From assembly GCA_021296015.1 (NCBI GenBank), contig JAGWBG010000032.1, positions 1 through 9,388 of the forward strand: DNA of 9,388 bases, written 5' to 3'. Positions 7,034 to 9,388 of this stretch are shown piece by piece. Every line of letters starts with the position of its first letter. Positions within the stretch are counted from its first letter, which is position 1. The notes below the pieces were generated by a model. It was not told where the DNA came from. It did no database searches and saw only the letters and a program-made list of their open reading frames with translations. Source of the stretch: Dehalococcoidia bacterium. Its GTDB lineage: Bacteria; Chloroflexota; Dehalococcoidia; Lucifugimonadales; JAGWBF01. A program made the translations under genes and the position numbers.

Positions 7034-8710
7034 CTACTGCCGGGCCTGTTCAGTCCTGGCTGGAGTTGCTCCAGTTGCTCCGCTTTTTGGACGGGGAGCA
7101 CGGCGACCGCGTGAGCCGCCCTTTTTCCCTTTCCAGGCATCATCCTGGGTGCCGCGTCGTCCTTTCCCGGCTCTTCTACCCCTACCCCGAAACTCGCCCA
7201 TTATGTCTTCGGCGAAACGTATCTGGCCCGCGTTGGAGGGGGCCACGGGGACATTCCAGACGTCATCGCTTGCATCTTCCGTCCCTTCCTCCTCTTCGTC
7301 CTCATCTGCCTCTTCCTCGGCTTCATCCTCAATGGCCAAGAGTGCCAACTCTTCTTCAGGACTCAGCCCACTGTCGGCGGAGACCTCTTCGACCACGTCC
7401 TCTTCTTCAGTTTCCATCGCCTGAGGCTCCAGGACAGCCTCTTCTTCAACCTCTACGTTGAGGGAATCGGCAAGGACAGGCTCCAAGACTTCCTCCACGA
7501 CCTCTTCCACGTATGGAGACTCTGCCTGTGCCTCGACCAGTACCGGCTCGGCCTCTTCCAATTCCGCAAGACCGTTCTCGGGTTGGGCCACGGCAACCTC
7601 CAGCTTGGCCCTGGCGGCGGCCCGGGCCGCAGCCTCATCATCGGCTTGGCGGTGGGCCTTTATCGCCTCCCATTCGACCATACTCTTGATGTCCAGGCGA
7701 AAGCCGGTCAGCCTGGCTGCCAAGCGTGCGTTCTGTCCCTCTTTGCCTATGGCCAGGGATAGTTGACGCTCGGGCACCACCACCAAGGCGGTCTCCCCAT
7801 CCTTGTCCATCTCAACGTGTATCACTTCCGATGGGCTGAGAGCGTTGGAGATAAGCGTTTTGATGTCCTTATCCCAACGCACCACGTCAATCTTCTCTCC
7901 CTGAAGCTCATTGACTATGCTTTGAATACGGTTGCCTCTCATGCCTATGCAGGAGCCGACCGGGTCTATACCTTCCTGGCGGGCTGCCACGGCCACCTTG
8001 CTCCTGGAGCCTGCCTCTCTGGCTATGGACTTGATTTCTACCATGCCGTTGAAGACCTCCGGGACCTCAATCTCGAACAGGCGCTTGAGGAGGTCCTTGT
8101 GACTGCGGGAGACCAGAATCTCCGGCCCCTTGGCAGTTTTCCTTACGTCCAGAACGAAAATCTTCAGCCGTTGCCCTTTTTTATAGCGCTCCGTCAGCAC
8201 CTGCTCCTCGGGTGGTAGGACAGCCTGGGCGCGACCCATTTCCAGAACGATAACCCGCCCCGACTCCATCTGTTCTACCACACCGGACATGACGTCGTTG
8301 GTGCGCTCCATGAACTCCTGGAAAATCAGGTCGCGTTCCACCTCACGGAGACGCTGCAACACCACCTGCTTGGCCGTCTGTGCGGCGATTCTGCTGAACT
8401 CAAGTTGAAGGGACTCAACGGGTACTTCCTCACCCAGGGCGGCGTCTTTCTTTATCTTTCGCGCCTCAAGGAGCAGTATCTCCTTTTCGATGTCTTCCAC
8501 GTCCTCTACCACCGTCTTTGTGGCGAAGACGCTTATCGGATCCCCCGTGCTGTTGGGGTTTAGCTTGACGGAGATATTTTGCCCTACCGCAAGGTTGTCC
8601 TTCTTCAGGGCCGAGGCCAATGCCGCCTCAATGGCTTGCAACACTTGTTCCCTCGGCAGATGCCTCTCTGCCGCCAGCTGTGTCAACGCTATCACAAAAT
8701 CACTCTTCAT
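7034..8710 (-). CDS. nusA: Transcription termination/antitermination factor NusA with long acidic-basic tail
   Basis: NusA binds RNA polymerase and nascent RNA and controls pausing, termination and antitermination. The 558-residue protein has the N-terminal polymerase-binding domain (1-135), S1 domain (about 138-200, SGVVEQMESGRVIVLEMG), KH1 (DPVGSCIGMRGNRIQ, 249-263) and KH2 (SLAIGKEGQNARLAARLTG, 318-336). The conserved core ends near 350. A tail of about 200 residues follows: Ala/Arg-rich helix (355-370), Glu/Asp-rich stretch to about 484, a short less biased piece (DDVWNVPVAPSNAGQIRFAEDI), then a Gly/Arg/Lys-rich end (507-541). It does not look like the folded acidic repeats of Escherichia coli NusA. 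The ATG at 8710 has AGGAG five bases upstream. It is the first gene of the operon, lacking the usual rimP before it, and has its own promoter and structured leader. Confidence 0.96.
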   Translation of the reverse strand: MKSDFVIALTQLAAERHLPREQVLQAIEAALASALKKDNLAVGQNISVKLNPNSTGDPISVFATKTVVEDVEDIEKEILLLEARKIKKDAALGEEVPVESLQLEFSRIAAQTAKQVVLQRLREVERDLIFQEFMERTNDVMSGVVEQMESGRVIVLEMGRAQAVLPPEEQVLTERYKKGQRLKIFVLDVRKTAKGPEILVSRSHKDLLKRLFEIEVPEVFNGMVEIKSIAREAGSRSKVAVAARQEGIDPVGSCIGMRGNRIQSIVNELQGEKIDVVRWDKDIKTLISNALSPSEVIHVEMDKDGETALVVVPERQLSLAIGKEGQNARLAARLTGFRLDIKSMVEWEAIKAHRQADDEAAARAAARAKLEVAVAQPENGLAELEEAEPVLVEAQAESPYVEEVVEEVLEPVLADSLNVEVEEEAVLEPQAMETEEEDVVEEVSADSGLSPEEELALLAIEDEAEEEADEDEEEEGTEDASDDVWNVPVAPSNAGQIRFAEDIMGEFRGRGRRAGKGRRGTQDDAWKGKKGGSRGRRAPRPKSGATGATPARTEQARQ

Positions 8711-8789
8711 AGCGTCTCCTACTCCAATTGAGGGTTTGGGCCTCTACGTTTCCCTAAAAGGGTCTACCGCTATTCACTGCTCCCGACTC

Positions 8790-8850
8790 GCCTGTCTTCT
8801 TTTAACAAGAAGCCCCGAAGTATCGGGGCCCTCAGACCGAAGGAACAGGC
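8790..8850 (-). promoter_or_regulatory. Structured 5' leader of nusA mRNA (possible attenuator)
   Basis: On the minus strand, GCCTGT (8850-8845) can pair with ACAGGC (8795-8790), extended by CTTC (8842-8839) with GAAG (8799-8796) across a 2-base bulge. This stem encloses the hairpin at 8812-8829. The predicted transcription start falls at about 8850, so the RNA would begin with the outer stem. A competing hairpin, CTTCTT/AAGAAG with a 5-base loop (8796-8812), uses the same AAGAAG and shares one base with the inner hairpin, so mutually exclusive folds exist. I do not recognise a known riboswitch or T-box. Control of nusA by attenuation is an inference. Confidence 0.4.
8804..8829 (-). terminator. 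Terminator-like hairpin in the nusA leader
   Basis: The minus strand reads a perfect 7-base-pair stem, GCCCCGA/TCGGGGC, with a 4-base loop (8812-8829), followed directly by TTCTTGTT. This resembles an intrinsic terminator, though the T-run is interrupted. No minus-strand gene lies upstream in the window that it could terminate, and it sits about 20 bases after the predicted nusA start, so premature termination is the likelier role. On the plus strand no T-run follows it. Confidence 0.45.
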
Positions 8851-8856
8851 AACCGT

Positions 8857-8885
8857 AGTATACCACCCGTCAAGCTGAGTTGCAA
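8857..8885 (-). promoter_or_regulatory. Sigma-70 type promoter for the nusA-ylxR-infB-rbfA operon
   Basis: The minus strand has TTGCAA (8885-8880), 17 bases, then TATACT (8862-8857): 4 of 6 and 5 of 6 consensus matches at ideal spacing. Transcription would begin near 8850, leaving a leader of about 140 bases before the nusA ATG. A second -35-like TTGACG (8874-8869) lies within the spacer but has no matching -10. Confidence 0.55.
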
Positions 8886-9063
8886 CCTGCATCACGGTTT
8901 TGACAGGGTCTTTCTATTCTCACCTCAATCACCCTTTCACCGTCACCTGGAGCGTATCACCGTGGCCCTAAACATAGTAATGAGCCTAAACACCTGGCTA
9001 AGGGGCCTGTATTCGGTCATATAATAGAGATACCCTGGAACCTGCTCTCACCGTGCTTCAGGG
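8886..9063. other. Intergenic stretch with clustered TCACC words, no gene seen
   Basis: This is the gene-free core of the 8711-9144 gap. No supported coding frame, tRNA or rRNA is visible on either strand. The plus strand has TCACC at 8920, 8929, 8937, 8943, 8957 and 9048, with another at 9119 outside this stretch; three read TCACCGT. CCTAAACA is repeated at 8967 and 8985, 18 bases apart. A lone TATAAT (9020-9025) has no fitting -35 or extended -10, and a TTGACA at 8900-8905 has no fitting -10. Confidence 0.4.
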
Positions 9064-9091
9064 TTGACAACGATTCCCACCGGGCTACAAT
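9064..9091 (+). promoter_or_regulatory. Sigma-70 type promoter for the luciferase-like monooxygenase gene
   Basis: A perfect TTGACA (9064-9069) is followed after 16 bases by TACAAT (9086-9091, 5 of 6). Transcription would start near 9098, about 47 bases before the ATG at 9145. It diverges from the nusA promoter about 180 bases away. Confidence 0.65.
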
Positions 9092-9144
9092 GGTTCAATA
9101 CTGGCTCTGGGGATCTCATCACCATTGGATAAAGGAGTTTCAGG

Positions 9145-9388
9145 ATGATAACGAAATTCGGCTCTCTATATGCAGGGCACGTGGATTTTGACAACGTAGG
9201 GCTCGAGGGCACCCCGGCAAACGATCGGTGGCTCTCCGACGACCTTCTGGCCTCCGTCTTCGATAAGTGCGAAGCCATGGCTACGCTAATGGACCGGCTG
9301 GGCTACGAGACCTTCTGGACTGCCGAACACCACTTTCAACGCGAAGCGTATGAGTGCATACCCTATCTCCTCATGCTATACGTCCACT
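9145..9388 (+). CDS. Luciferase-like (LLM class) flavin-dependent monooxygenase, N-terminal part
   Basis: The frame is open from ATG 9145 to the right edge (81 residues), so the gene continues outside the window. An AAAGGAG site at 9131-9137 lies 7 bases upstream and a good promoter precedes it. The sequence begins MITKFGSLYAGHVDF, followed by a helix (LLASVFDKCEAMATLMDRL) and GYETFWTAEHHFQREAYECIP (54-74). The LDRLGY-FW-AEHHF pattern marks the first strands and helices of the bacterial luciferase TIM barrel. Members use FMNH2 or F420H2 to oxidise organic substrates. The cofactor and substrate cannot be settled from this fragment; the EHH motif is common among FMN-type alkanal or alkane monooxygenase-like members. 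Confidence 0.9.
   Translation, partial: MITKFGSLYAGHVDFDNVGLEGTPANDRWLSDDLLASVFDKCEAMATLMDRLGYETFWTAEHHFQREAYECIPYLLMLYVH

Noticed and set aside
7270..7520. CTTC/CTCC-rich plus-strand repeats resembling a microsatellite
   Set aside because: They are the complement of Glu/Asp codons in the NusA acidic tail; the protein reading explains them.
7763..8218. A 151-residue plus-strand frame opposite nusA
   Set aside because: It is antisense to the S1 and KH domains of NusA, with no motifs; treated as chance.
9020..9025. TATAAT on the plus strand as an extra promoter
   Set aside because: No -35-like hexamer lies 16-18 bases upstream and there is no TGn extension; the boxes at 9064-9091 explain the downstream gene better.
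9048..9278. A 76-residue minus-strand frame across the luciferase-like gene start
   Set aside because: It overlaps the promoter, ribosome-binding site and first codons of a recognisable monooxygenase on the other strand, and its product resembles nothing known to me.

Overview
The window looks like bacterial chromosome of mid-to-high GC. I see no mobile element, CRISPR array, tRNA or rRNA. The gene mix is a short IF-2, a compact nusA-ylxR-infB-rbfA cluster, and neighbouring CaiB/BaiF CoA-transferase, amidase-signature, class V aminotransferase and luciferase-like flavin monooxygenase genes. This fits a Chloroflexota bacterium of the Dehalococcoidia/SAR202 kind. That placement is inferred from gene content and protein style; no search was run.

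Layout. Positions 1-783 (+) hold the 3' part of a class V PLP aminotransferase-like gene. It converges, with only 6 bases between stop codons, on an amidase-signature hydrolase (790-2205, -). The 151-base gap 2206-2356 carries divergent promoters: a TTGACA-N17-TACTAT box pair for the amidase and an extended -10 (TGCTATAAT) for a family III CoA-transferase (2357-3547, +). A calcineurin-type metallophosphoesterase (3583-4314, +) follows it, probably in the same transcript.

Facing these on the minus strand is an information-processing operon, read from high to low coordinates: nusA (7034-8710), ylxR/rnpM (6732-7028), infB (4849-6702) and rbfA (4406-4777). It joins transcription elongation and termination, RNase P modulation, translation initiation and 30S maturation, as in most bacteria. 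Here rimP is absent upstream of nusA, ylxQ is absent between ylxR and infB, and truB does not follow rbfA.

The 434-base gap 8711-9144 is the main non-coding region. It contains a good minus-strand promoter for nusA (TTGCAA-N17-TATACT), a leader whose predicted 5' end can fold into a closed structure holding a terminator-like hairpin, a cluster of TCACC words, and a plus-strand promoter (TTGACA-N16-TACAAT) for a luciferase-like monooxygenase that runs off the right edge (9145-9388).

I do not see a clearly new multi-gene system. The observations most worth a second look are the possible nusA leader attenuator, the long acidic-then-basic NusA tail, and the GH-W-D replacement of the usual GHxH metal motif in the phosphoesterase.
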